This document shows, in pieces, positions 45,931 to 56,100 of a stretch of DNA of 64,000 nucleotides (the first letter of the stretch is position 1; every line of letters starts with the position of its first letter). This stretch comes from Dendrophyllia cribrosa (taxonomy: Eukaryota; Cnidaria; Anthozoa; Scleractinia; Dendrophylliidae). The stretch lies in NCBI GenBank assembly GCA_024195265.1, contig JAJLRJ010000013.1, positions 13,454,322-13,518,321 of the forward strand, read 5' to 3'. The notes under the pieces are model-generated. The model did no database searches, was not told the origin of the DNA, and was given only the letters and a program-made list of their open reading frames with translations. Made by a program: the position numbers and the translations under genes.

Positions 45931-46230
45931 ATGTCATTTGGGTTCCACAACTAGTCGTCGTAATGACTTACAGTCCAACAGCTGTCAAAGTAACATGGGA
46001 AATGCCTTCTGATTTACAAGGGACTATCAGTGGATATAAACTGCATATAGTAGAAACCAGCAGCTCCACTGGGCCACCAGAAACCCTATTCGAGGAATTA
46101 ATAATTATACAAAATGCTTCACAAACGTCTTTAATAATAAGCAATCTTACGATATTCACAAACTATCAGATTCGGATGGCTGCCTTCAATTCCAAAGGAA
46201 TGGGAAATTTCAGTGATCCAGTTAATGCTG
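45931..46230 (+). CDS. Gene B exon 5: FN3 domain 4 (membrane-proximal)
   Basis: Phase 1-1 exon of 300 nt (ATGTTATAG| to AATGCTG|GTAAGA). It reads DVIWVPQLVVVMTYSPTAVK, VTWEMPSDLQGTISGYKLHI and the tyrosine corner LTIFTNYQIRMAAFNSKGMG. It lacks the YC pair, as does the last FN3 domain of gene A, so both are probably the same ancestral membrane-proximal repeat. Confidence 0.87.
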
Positions 46231-47504
46231 GTAAGAAATGTTTTGACTTCGGAAAATATTTCTGAATGGAAATAACAACAACAAAAACAACAACATGTGC
46301 GGCGTGCACTAATTATCAGTGAGTGAGTAAGTAAAGAAAGGATGTATTGTGTTCCTTCTGTCGAGTTATCGGGACATAAGACCCACTATGAAAACCCTGG
46401 TGGGCAATCCTGGGTAACATATGATTGATTCGATCCCCGTGTGACTTGACTTATACTAGTAATAATCATAGATTAGTAAAGTGCGTTCGATGTGTGGTAA
46501 AATGATATTTTATTGTCTTGATTACCCAGAAATACTCAGTAAGTGGCGTTTTGGGTTGCTTTTAAGTGGTGTAATAAACCAGTTTCAAAGTTTAACACAA
46601 CAATAATCAATAACTAGGTTGAGTTATTTTTTGACCACTTACTATAAACATGGTCATAAGACCCGAAGGCCACCCAGCTATATAACTGGGATTTGTGTAT
46701 TTGGTTGCCTGACCACCTACTATAAACATGGTCAGAAACTCAAGTTTTTGACCATGGCTCAGGAACTTGAAATATTTCACAATCATATTATCAATTCAAA
46801 ATACAGTACTAAATTGTGACGTCCAGAAACTTAAATTTGGGATTTATGGGATTTTATTTGACGAAAAACGCCCGCTTGCCAAAAATGAGCATCCTATTAA
46901 AATTAGGGTGAGATATTGGCCCCTTTTGCTCTGATGACTCCATACAAACCCTTCTAATTTTGCCTTGGTTCATTACAAAATGAAACACTGTACAGCTTTC
47001 CGATGTTTTGATGAGTAGCTACAGTCATATTTCCAAGCTAGAGTTCGGATAAATAAACACAATTTCACTTGCCTTGGGGAAAACAGCAAAAGAAAAACTT
47101 GACTTCCGAAATTTGAGCGGACGTAGCTAGCTGACGAGAGCAAATCGAGCACATGTTCAGATGTTCTGAGCCTGCAACATTTTGTTCGCTTACATACACG
47201 CATGCACTCATTACACGTCACCACTGTCGATTTTGAGCCTACAAACAATGGACAGTTGTAACTTCCATAACACTATAGCTACAGCATGGGCTCGAGGCCC
47301 TCACATGAAAACGAGGCGAGTGGTCAGCCAGTCCAAGATGGCGCCCAAACCCTGAAATCGCATGGTATCGGCGCCATCCAGACCGATACCCTTCCCACAA
47401 TTCCCTGTGCGCTCCCTCTCTGCCTCTTTCTAAGCGACTGGGTACAGGTTTGTTTCCCCCGATACCCGACGAAATTAGAAAGCGTTCTCCTATCGTCGAA
47501 CGCA
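46231..47504. other. Gene B intron, mostly unassigned
   Basis: Contains a short direct duplication (ACTATAAACATGGTCA near 46644 and 46718). Nothing coding is recognised. Confidence 0.4.
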
Positions 47505-47794
47505 ATGAGCCATTGGGCTATTAAAACCGCCAGACACATCCGGTATCAAATTTTATAGTGACATAAAACTCCAATTTAAACTGTTTTGCTGTTCTTTACT
47601 TCAGAAACTTTTCATTGCCTCAAATATTTGTCAACGTCCGTAATATGATATGGGACTCTATGAGCCATTGGACTGTTAAAACTGCTAAACTCGTCCGTAT
47701 CTAATTTTATAGTTACATAAAACTCCAATTAAAACAGTTTGAATGCTCTTTACTGCAGAAACTTGTCATTGCCCCAAATATTTGTCAACGTCTG
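47505..47794 (+). repeat. Tandem duplication covering the S1 acceptor and exon start (pseudo-exon)
   Basis: Two copies, 47505-47640 and 47660-47794, each run from ATGAGCCATTGG through an acceptor and the first 36 nt of the S1 exon. The second copy is the real exon start. In the first, the acceptor TTCAG| at 47600-47604 survives, but the first cysteine codon has become Phe and a TGA stop follows at 47646-47648. Confidence 0.85.
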
Positions 47795-48159
47795 TTAGTC
47801 CTTCCCCGCTGGCTCAAGGCGGACCTGGAGGAATAACCGAAGTCATCGCAAACGTTATCAAGAAAACATGTGGCGTCTGCAAGGAGCATGGCGAAACAGA
47901 GCTGATTATTTCCAACAGTTACGACGGAGAATCAAGCCTTCGTTTCCCTATTTCTTTGACAACTCCAAGAGGCAGCAAATCGAGCAAGTTTGTTGCTGTA
48001 TTGGAAGTACCCGGCGTTTTGGTAGTAAAGCGGAGAGGTGATAAGTCTACTCAGCGATATTATGAACAAGTCATGACTGGCTCCCTACTTGACACGTTGT
48101 CGGTCATTATTCTGAGTCTGTTAATGGTATATGTAGCAGGCGTCATAGTCTGGTTTTTG
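47759..48159 (+). CDS. Gene B exon 6: S1-like segment and M1 helix
   Basis: 401-nt exon, phase 1 in (TACTGCAG|), phase 0 out (TTTTTG|GTGAGT). It starts ETCHCPKYLSTSVS, includes GITEVIANVIKKTCGVCKEH and SLRFPISLTTPRGS, then FVAVLEVPGVLVVKRRG, and ends in the hydrophobic helix TLSVIILSLLMVYVAGVIVW. It matches gene A 2053-2438 and occupies the place of S1 and M1 in a glutamate receptor. An arginine in SLTTPRGS falls where iGluRs keep their alpha-carboxylate-binding arginine in a rough hand alignment. Four cysteines in CxC and CxxC pairs are shared by both genes. Confidence 0.83.
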
Positions 48160-48189
48160 GTGAGTTCAATATTTAAAACACTGTAATAG

Positions 48190-48410
48190 GAAGCGAAGTC
48201 GGAGTCAGAGTCGGAAGCGTAAGGAGCCTTACTTGCAATCGGAGTCGGATCAGAAGGTTTCCTTTTTCTTCCGATTCCGCTTCTGCTTCCGTCGCTTACT
48301 ACCAGCTTACGTCGTTTTGATTCAATTTTCACTAGATCGTAAGGTTCTTGCGATTCCAATTCCGCTTATGATTACGCTTACGTTGCTAACGTCGTTAGTG
48401 GGAACCAAGC
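48190..48410. repeat. Repeat of GAAGCGGAATCGGA-type words
   Basis: GAAGTCGGAGTCAGAGTCGG on one side and inverted TTCCGATTCCGCTTCTGCTT on the other suggest a decayed foldback MITE. Minus-strand frame here is not a gene. Confidence 0.45.
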
Positions 48411-48663
48411 TTAAAGAAACGATTTTTGGAGACTGGGCACTACTATTAGGATATCTGGCGCGCCATGGTAGACATTACGACGACGACCTTTAAAGAAGAT
48501 TTAGGAATTCCTGGCTGAGAACCGTTGGATTGAAATTTAAAGCAAACCTTTATTGTTGCCGAAATTCCATAGACATATTTTTTTTTCTATAATGCTTCTA
48601 AAGGTGAGACTGCTTTTATCCTCTCTTAATATCGTATTGCATAATTACCATTGCTTATTTCAG

Positions 48664-48758
48664 GATACAAAAGAAAACCCTGATGATTTTTCTAGCAACT
48701 TCTTCAAAGGCGCTTACGAAGGCTTTTGGTGGGCTTTCATCACCATGACAACCGTGGG
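48664..48758 (+). CDS. Gene B exon 7: pore helix and first half of K+ filter
   Basis: 95-nt exon (TTATTTCAG| to ACCGTGGG|GTAAGT), phase 0 in, 2 out. It reads DTKENPDDFSSNFFKGAYEG then FWWAFITMTTVG, the pore helix and first part of the K+ signature. The same length and phases as gene A's exon show common descent. The intron that follows is 8.1 kb and contains a whole Gypsy element. Confidence 0.93.
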
Positions 48759-50026
48759 GTAAGTTAAAAGCTTCTAAATAAGTCTGTGATCTTATATCCT
48801 AAGATTCTTGTGTCATCCATAAACTCAAAACAAATCTGATAACCTTTGATAACATTTTTAAGTCGTGAATACGACTTATCGCGGTTACTGGAGAAAAGTC
48901 ACTCGCTCATCGTAAACTTTATATTAAATTTATATTAAATTGTTGATATGTTACACTTCGGTAATAGCATACATGGAGGACATGAGAGTAAACCAAGTCC
49001 GCCATTACGGTCGTTGTGTTTACGAATGTTCGATGAGTTGAAACGTCGGTTTGGGAAAACGTTGGGGTTCTTTTACTTGTTATTATTGTTTGGCAAGGAT
49101 ATCTGAAATTGATAATGAAGGAAAAGGTAAGTTTGTCCCTTAATTTTCATTTTCGCTAGTAAACACATTCCTTCGTGTGAGGCTGACATACATAAATTTT
49201 TGCCGAGCTGAGATTGCACAGTACGGACTGTAATTCATCTTTAAAGTATTGTTGATAAAAATCACAGTGGATTTTACCTGCCACGTGTTTGCTATACGCT
49301 CTGGAGAATAACCCAGGACTCCCTCAGCTACACATTAAGGTTTTAGAGGTCCTTTTTTGGGAAAAAATATTGGTACGTGGATCTGCAACATAAGGGAAGT
49401 AGTCATAACATGTAAATCTAAGAGGACCCACCTTGTGTAGGGTAGGAAAAAGTCCGATGGTTGTTTCATATTCACGACTTGGCTCGCAAGGAGCCTTTGA
49501 TTTACATCAGGTTTAATTCTATGCCGTTAAATTAATTTCCTGCATTTTGTAAAATTACAAAAATACACTAGCTGTTTAAAGCAGATTTCTACTGTGAAGC
49601 GTTGAACGAGTTATTGTATAGGAAAGAGATATGCAAATTAGCACTCGATCAGTTGGGGCATCACTGGGATGTAAACTTTTCTTGCACACGCGATTTAACG
49701 CACATCTTCGTTAAAATATTAAAATTTGACCTCTCAAATTGGTTAATTCGTAATGGCCATGTGGATTATTTGCTGTTATTCCGTTCGAAGGACGCGAGAT
49801 CGAACCCTGGTGAGGAAGTATAAGTGATTTGTTTTTTGCGTTTGAAATCGTTCAATTTTCCAAAACTATCGAATCGTGTTTCCAACGATGTCCTGGAGTG
49901 AAATGTTGTCAAACTTGTTTCATTCGCGTTACAAATATCTTCAGTTGTTCTTCTGCATAAAATAAGAGATATTTTGGTCTTAACACGGCGAGAAGAAGCT
50001 TTAACTATATTGCGAACAATATAACG
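48759..50026. other. First part of the filter intron
   Basis: Includes decayed dispersed repeat ends (GTCGTGAATACGACTT near 48863 and ATATTCACGACTTGGCTCGC near 49468). An ACGCGAGATCGAACCCTGG match to a tRNA B box at 49793-49811 stands alone. No gene. Confidence 0.4.
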
Positions 50027-50179
50027 TGTTGCATATTAGCATAGGCATGACATTCATGTTGTAAATTAGCATATGCGGAGTATTTAAGGTTTGAATATTC
50101 ATTTAAAGACTTTAACGTGTGCCTGGCTGCGGGCAGCCAAATTGTGAAGCGAATGTTTGTGTCCTGATTAAATACTACA
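50027..50179 (+). repeat. 5' LTR of Gypsy element 2
   Basis: Starts TGTTGCATATTAGCATAG and ends AAATACTACA; 153 bp. Followed by TTTTGGCGACGAGG, the likely primer-binding region (TGGCGACGAGG). Confidence 0.88.
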
Positions 50180-50520
50180 TTTTGGCGACGAGGTTTGTTT
50201 CGTTCATCGTAAGAGTGGGCAAATTTACGAGAGACAAGGAAACATTTGGCGCTTACGTAGAGTGAATGGAAATGTTTTTCGCGGCGAATGCCATCGTTGA
50301 AACTCCTGGTTCGGAGCACGTGGTTGCGAATCAACGCATCGCAGAGCGAAAGAAGGCAATTTTTCGTACAGAAGTCGGGTCTTTCTGCAAGTACCGGAAC
50401 ACATTGTGTTTCTATTGTTTGTGAGGTTTTGCATTATAGTCTTGTTTGGAGTTATATTGTTTTCTGTCTTTTCCTTCTTTTGTTTTACGTCATTCGTGCT
50501 CCAGTACCCACAGAAGGAAC

Positions 50521-51456
50521 CCAGAAGTCGGTACAGAAGTTTATTCTATATTAAGCGATCTCTTATCGCCAGAAAAACCAAGTGATTCGTCCTTCCTAGA
50601 TATTGTGCAGCGCCTCAAAGATAATAATGAACCCGCTCCGTTGGAAATAACCGAAAGTTTCCATTTTGGCACGCGGAATCAACAACCGAGTGAGTCGATC
50701 AACGATTACATTGAAGCTTTGAAGTAATTGTCCATTCATTGCAATTGGCGAATTCTTAAACCGTGCGTTGAGGGACAGATTTGTCTGTGGCCTGAACAGT
50801 GAAAAGATCCAAATCAAATTACTGAACACTCCAAGTTTAACGTTTGAAAGTGCCTACAAGAATTCCATTACCATGGAATTGGCAGATATGAATTGTCGTG
50901 AGTTTAGTTCAAGAATAGTCGTAAGTTCAGGTACGGAAGCGGCAAGCTCGGTTAACAAAGTAAGTGCAAGCGACAATAGGAATGGCGCTGAGCAACAAGG
51001 TGAAAAGTGTTTCCGAAGCAATGACATCCACTCATTCCGGACCTGGATGAGCTGGGAATTTTCAGTCTGTATGCTACTAGCGGCGGTGGAGCGAAAAAAA
51101 GGCTACATTGTTAAATTGGAAGTAAATGGCATGAATGTTGATATGCAGGTTGACACAGCGGCGGACTTCTCCATTATGAGCAAAGATACGTACTTAAGAA
51201 CATTCCATAACAGGACACTGATGTGAAGTTGAAGACGTATACAGGGGAAACCTTAAGCACATGTGGTCAAATACAATGCAAAGTCGTGTACAAAGGGGAA
51301 GAATGTACACCTCTAATGATCGTGGCTGAGTATGATGATAAGCCAACTTTGCTGGGAAGGAATTGGCTCGAGAAATTAAATCTCGATTGGAGCGAATTTT
51401 TAATTTGCACACACCGGGGAGTGAAAATCTGGATCGCCTTCTTAAAAATCACGTAA
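50521..51456 (+). pseudogene. Gag and protease fragments of Gypsy element 2
   Basis: Gag-like pieces: DLLSPEKPSDSSFLDIVQRL and FGTRNQQPSESINDYI, a stop, then FVCGLNSEKIQIKLLN in another frame. Protease: MQVDTAADFSIMS (DTA in place of DTG), then a stop and a shift to LLGRNWLEKL. No zinc knuckle is visible in the piece between. Confidence 0.75.
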
Positions 51457-52619
51457 AACTTTTTAATGAAGGTTATGATGGCATGAAGGGGCTGGAGGCC
51501 CACATTCGGGTACATGAAGGTTCTTCGCCAATTTACTTCAAAGCACGCCCGGTACCCTATGCTTCGAAAGAGGCAGAGGCAGAGCTCAACAAACTGGAGG
51601 AAAATGGTGTTATTGTTAAAATTGAGCAGAGTGACTGGGTAAGCCCGATAGTTGTAGTGCCAAAGGCTGATGGGTCTGTGCGAATATGCGGTGATTACAA
51701 GGTGACCATTAATCAAGTGGTTGATGATGAACAATATCCTCTTCCAACGGCGCAAGACTTGTATTCCATTCTTGCTGGATCCAAGGAGTGTTCACCAAAC
51801 TCGATCTTTCACATGCTTATGCACAAATGAGTGTCAATAAAGTCAGCCAGAAATGCTTAAGTATCAACACCCATAAAGGACTGTACGCCTACACGAAGTT
51901 GCCGTATGGTGTAAAATCTGCGCCAAAGATTTTCCAAGCGACCATGGACAAGATTTTACAAGGGGTTGAGAAATGTGTGTGCAATCAAGATGATATTCTT
52001 ACTGGCAGTGTTGACACTAAAGAGAACCTGGGAATTCTGGCCGAGGTATTAGAAAGGACTACACAAGTATAATATGCGGTTAAAGCTGAGCAAGTGTATT
52101 TTCCTGACGAAGCAAGTTGTGTTTCTTGTCCTACGTGTTGATGGTGACGAGTTGCACCCAGTTCAGGAGAAGATTGCAGCCATTAAGAATGCCCCAGTTC
52201 CGACGAATGTGAGTGAATGTCGGTCTTTCTTTGGCATGGTACAGTACTACTTACTAGGGTTGGCCACCACTCTCGCACCTTTGCACCAGTTGGTAAAGAA
52301 AGATACCCAGTGGAAGTGGACCCGTGAAGCACAGAAAGCATATGAAAGATGCAAGACAAGTCTTACCAGCGACGCCCTCCTTGTACATTATGATTCCAAA
52401 CGGGAACTTCGACTGGCGTGTGATGCTTTATCTTATGGACTTGGTGCAGTAATCAGTCATGTGATGGATGACGGGCATGAAAGACCGATTGCATTTGCGT
52501 CAAGAACATTGACTACCAGTGAGAAAAATTATGCCCAAATCGAAAAAGAAGCTTTATCCTTGGTGTTTGTGGTAAAGAGATTCCATCAATTCCTGTATGG
52601 CCGTAAATTCACCCTGTGA
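51363..52619 (+). pseudogene. Reverse transcriptase / RNase H fragments of Gypsy element 2
   Basis: Three frames: the first has YFKARPVPYASKEAEAELNK and SPIVVVPKADGSVRICGDY; the second FTKLDLSHAYAQ and a degenerate catalytic box (CNQDD, the usual first residue Tyr is Asn or Gln); the third FFGMVQYY, LACDALSYGLGAVISH and IEKEALSLVFVVKRFHQFLY. The frame changes near 51780 and 52072 and the RNase H ends at a stop at 52617-52619. Confidence 0.85.
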
Positions 52620-52967
52620 CCGACCACAAGCCCTTCCAAGCAATCTTGGGTCCCAAATCTGCAGTTCCAACCTTAGCAGCAGCACGTATGCAAAGATGGG
52701 CACTCGTGCCATCGGCATGATTATGACCTCGAGTATCGCAGGTCGGAGAAACATTCCATCGCTGACGCTCTATCGAGATTGCCTCATTAGAACTCAAGTG
52801 AGGGCATGGAGTGTGAAATCTATACAATTAGATCAGTTCGTAAATATTTCCCGGTTATGGCCGCGGATATTGCGCAGGAGACGCTAAATGATCGATGTTT
52901 GTGCAGGGTGTATGAGAATAATTTGAATGGATGGCCTGAGATGTGTGATGATGTGGAGCTGAAACCA

Positions 52968-53398
52968 TTAATCTTTAATCTTTAATCTTTAATCTTTAAT
53001 CTTTAATCTTTAATCTTTAATCTTTAATCTTTAATCTTTAATCTTTAATCTTTAATCTTTAATCTTTAATCTTTAATCTTTAATCTTTAATCTTTAATCT
53101 TTAATCTTTAATCTTTAATCTTTAATCTTTAGTCTTTAATCTTTAATCTTTAATCTTTAATCTTTAATCTTTAATCTTTAATCTTTAATCTTTAATCTTT
53201 AATCTTTAATCTTTAATCTTTAATCTTTAATCTTTAATCTTTAATCTTTAATCTTTAATCTTTAATCTTTAATCTTTAATCTTTAATCTTTAATCTTTAA
53301 TCTTTAATCTTTAATCTTTAATCTTTAATCTTTAATCTTTAATCTTTAATCTTTAATCTTTAATCTTTAATCTTTAATCTTTAATCTTTAATCTTTAT
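52968..53398. repeat. (TTTAATC)n heptamer array, about 61 copies
   Basis: Almost perfect 7-bp repeat over 430 bp with one substitution (G at 53132). It joins directly to the 3' end of the minus-strand LINE. Confidence 0.97.
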
Positions 53399-53542
53399 TT
53401 ATACACGGTAAAAAAAATCATCAGGTATAAAAATTCCTATACAATAACTAACGTACTAAAACCTTAAAATCCTAATCTTAACATTAAATATTAACTTAAA
53501 ACAATAAGCCACGCAAAAACCTGATTTCCATGAATGCCGTGT

Positions 53543-54577
53543 TTAAAAATTATAGTAGAGAAGGCGTTTAAATTCACTTAATGAATAAGACTCTCTAATG
53601 TTACAGGGTAAGCTGTTCCAAACGGTTGCCCCGCTGTAACTAAAACTATTTTTCATGTAGTTAGTTCTTGGAAAGGGGACAACAAGTTTGTTTACCGAGT
53701 TCCTCAAAGAATAGTTTGATTCATTTCGCTTTATAAATTTACATGTGAGATATTCAGGTACCAGACCGTTTAAAGACTTGAAGACCATTAAGGCGTTCTG
53801 AATTTGACGTTGAGAATACAAGTCTTTCCAGTTGAGTTTGTGAAACAAGGAATAAACATATACGTCATAGTTTGACGAAGTTATTACTCGTGCAGCACGG
53901 TTTTGTAGTTTTTGTAGCTTATTAGATAATGTTTTGCCACAATTACCCCAGATTGGGCTGCAGTAATCAAAGTGAGATTGAACTAATGAGTTGTATATAT
54001 TGAGTAGAATGGATTGAGGCACAAATGGCTTAACTCGCTTTATGGCTCCAATTGCAGAAGCGATCTTTTTACACAGTTTATCAATGTGGGAATGCCACGT
54101 TAAATTTTCATCGATATAAATTCCAAGTGATTTCACAGAAGAAACTTGTTCAATTGGAACATTATCAATGGAAAGTTTGAGTGTATCATATAGAGTACTT
54201 AATCTTTGCCTTGAGCCGATCAACATAAATTCAGTCTTTGTAGCGTTCAAGGTAAGTCTGTTAGACAGAAGCCATTTACTTAGCTTTTCAAGTTCTTGAG
54301 ATAGACTAGACTGAATCGAATGCAAATCAGAACCAGCATAAGTAATGTGGGTGTCATCAGCATACATTCTAGGCACGCTGAACGATAGACAGTTAGGTAA
54401 GTCGTTAATATAAATTAGAAATAAAAGAGGGCCAAGGATCGTTCCTTGTGGCACACCACATTTAAGAGTGGTGAAGTCAGAGAGACAGCCATTAACTGAG
54501 CACTGTTGTGTGCGATTCGTCAAGTACGATTTAAACCAATGAAGAGTTTTACCTTGAATCCCACATCGATTCATCAT
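53543..54577 (-). CDS. Non-LTR reverse transcriptase (jockey/CR1-like), C-terminal part
   Basis: 344-residue open frame ending at TAA. It begins inside the RT palm with GIQGKTLHWFKSYLTNR, then CGVPQGTILGPLLFLIYIND, the catalytic MYADDTHI (YADD), KSLGIYIDENLTWHSHI and the typical C-terminus with CSPIWGN and GATVWNSLP. These are the marks of jockey-clade or related LINEs. The endonuclease and early RT are missing because of 5' truncation; the apparent start is just the truncation point. No frame breaks inside, so the insertion is rather young. It is antisense to gene B. Confidence 0.88.
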   Translation of the reverse strand: MMNRCGIQGKTLHWFKSYLTNRTQQCSVNGCLSDFTTLKCGVPQGTILGPLLFLIYINDLPNCLSFSVPRMYADDTHITYAGSDLHSIQSSLSQELEKLSKWLLSNRLTLNATKTEFMLIGSRQRLSTLYDTLKLSIDNVPIEQVSSVKSLGIYIDENLTWHSHIDKLCKKIASAIGAIKRVKPFVPQSILLNIYNSLVQSHFDYCSPIWGNCGKTLSNKLQKLQNRAARVITSSNYDVYVYSLFHKLNWKDLYSQRQIQNALMVFKSLNGLVPEYLTCKFIKRNESNYSLRNSVNKLVVPFPRTNYMKNSFSYSGATVWNSLPCNIRESYSLSEFKRLLYYNF

Positions 54578-54599
54578 TCATCATTCATCATTCCATAAT

Positions 54600-55250
54600 A
54601 GAAGGCATGAACTGTCCTGTGAGCAAGGATGTGTCCTCTGGAGAATTCGAGTGAATGTTCCTGCGAGGTTTAGAAGTCATTTGCTGAAGGAATTGTACTG
54701 GGAACATCTGGGCGTGTGTAGTATGAAAGCCATTGCTCGAAGTTTCATGTGGTGGCCTGGACTGGACGGAGAAATCGAATCGGTGGTCAAGAGTTGTACA
54801 GTGTGTCAGAATGTGAGAAGTTTGCCACCCAAAATGCCTTTGTATTCCCAGAAATGGCCAACAAAACCCTTTCAGAGAGTTCACATTGACTTCTACCAGA
54901 AGGGAAAAGATTACTTTCTTGTGCTCGTTGACAGTCATTCTAAATGGATAGACGTAAAGCACATGACCTCCACCACAACTGAGCGAACCATTGACGAATT
55001 AAGGCTCATCTTTGCTGAGCATGGCTTGCCGGAACAATTGGTGTCCGATAATGGTCCACAGTTTACGTCAGATGCATTTGCTAAGTTCATGTGTCAGAAC
55101 TGAATCAAGCATAGGTTGGTTCCCCCATACCACCCGGTTTCAAATGGTGCAGCGGACAGGTCAGTCCGTGTAGTGAAGGAAGCCTTGGAGACATGTCAAT
55201 GAAGCACAGACTGGCCAATTTTCTGATCAAGTACCGATCTACACCCACAG
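54600..55250 (+). pseudogene. Integrase fragment of Gypsy element 2
   Basis: Continues after the LINE: HLLKELYWEHLGVCSMKAIA, CTVCQNVRSLPP (zinc-finger CxxC), VHIDFYQKGKDYFLVLVDSH (first Asp), LVSDNGPQFTS (second Asp), then stops and frameshifts. The Glu region is damaged (SNGAADRSV). Confidence 0.85.
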
Positions 55251-55939
55251 TGTGACCGGGCGAACTCCAGCTGAACTTATGGTGAAGAGACTTTGCAGAA
55301 ACCAAATCTGGCACAAGCTGTTGAGAGCAAACAGATGAAACAAAAGTAGTACCATGAAAAGTCTCAGATTGAGTGAGTATTCAAGGAGAATGATCCTGTT
55401 AGAGTTCGCAGTTCTGTCAGAGGATTTAAGCCGGAGTTGGTGGAAGTCGGTGGTATCTGGTTCAAGCGGAAAACTTGACAAGGCACGTTCACGCAGATCA
55501 TCTCATTACAGCACTCGATAATGAGGAGGCCTCAACCGATCCGGGAAATTTTTTTGAGCCGACAGGAAGCATGTCTGAACCTGATGTTTGCGTACAAGTG
55601 GTTCCTGGAAGTAATTTTAAGTCACAGTCAAGTCGCACCCCACAACTGATTCCTGAGAGTAATCAAACTGAACCTGTGCTGTCGCTCGCTCCTGCACCCG
55701 AAACAGCAAACTTGCCTTTTCCTGGAGAGGCACAAACAGGGAAAGCACCAGAAATAACATCATCGCCACTCCGAACTCTGAGACGCTCGGGTAGAATAAG
55801 GAAGCCGGTCGTAAAGATGAATTTGTGAAAATCAGACTTGTATCAGACAAAAATAAGAACAGAGAACAATGTCGTACTTTTTCTATTACTGTTTATGTAT
55901 TTTTCATATCTTGTTTACCTCTTTTTGGTGGGAAAGTGG
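55251..55939 (+). pseudogene. 3' coding remnant of Gypsy element 2
   Basis: A 117-codon frame at 55475-55828 (VQVVPGSNFKSQSSRTPQL..., ending LRRSGRIRKPVVKMNL) is the Pro/Ser-rich tail after integrase that Gypsy elements often carry. Ends shortly before the polypurine tract. Confidence 0.65.
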
Positions 55940-56095
55940 TGTTGCCTATTAGCATATTCATGTCATTCATGTTGCAAATTAGCATATGCGGAGTATTTAA
56001 GGTTTGAATATTCATTTAAAGACTTTAACATGTGCCTGACTGCGGGCAGCCAAATTGTGTAGCGATGTTTGTGTCCTGCATGATTAAATACTACA
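55940..56095 (+). repeat. 3' LTR of Gypsy element 2
   Basis: Starts TGTTGCCTATTAGCATATTC after GGGAAAGTGG and ends TACTACA, followed by TAACG. 156 bp with several differences from the 5' LTR. Confidence 0.88.
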
Positions 56096-56100
56096 TAACG

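Larger units (their letters stand above)
52968..54590 (-). mobile_element. 5'-truncated LINE with heptamer tail inserted into Gypsy element 2
   Basis: Read on the minus strand it has a reverse transcriptase frame, a short 3' UTR and a (AAGATTA)n tail of about 430 bp. It interrupts the Gypsy reading frame. CCATTA at the left and CCATAA at the right may be the remains of a target duplication. Confidence 0.8.
50027..56095 (+). mobile_element. Gypsy-type LTR retrotransposon 2, decayed
   Basis: LTRs at 50027-50179 and 55940-56095 share GCATATGCGGAGTATTTAAG and end TACTACA. The 5-bp target duplication TAACG lies at 50022-50026 and 56096-56100. Between them are fragments of gag, protease, RT, RNase H and integrase with many stops and frameshifts, plus a LINE inserted at about 52968-54590. 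It is in the sense direction of gene B, inside the intron that splits the K+ filter. More LTR divergence than in element 1 indicates an older insertion. Confidence 0.93.

Noticed and set aside
4796..46230. FN3 exons as part of a receptor tyrosine phosphatase or cell-adhesion molecule
   Set aside because: The FN3 exons run in phase into the S1/M1 and pore exons in both genes, and no phosphatase or immunoglobulin domain is seen.
48060..48359. Minus-strand open frame of 99 codons
   Set aside because: Antisense of the S1/M1 exon and of a GAAGCGGAATCGGA-type repeat.
49780..49815. tRNA or tRNA-derived SINE from a B-box-like GGTTCGATCTC on the minus strand
   Set aside because: No A box at the right distance and no cloverleaf.
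51267..51755. 162-codon minus-strand frame
   Set aside because: Antisense shadow of the Gypsy element 2 protease and RT.
52968..53398. Heptamer array as CRISPR or centromeric satellite
   Set aside because: No spacers and eukaryotic context; its junction to a LINE 3' end explains it as a tail.
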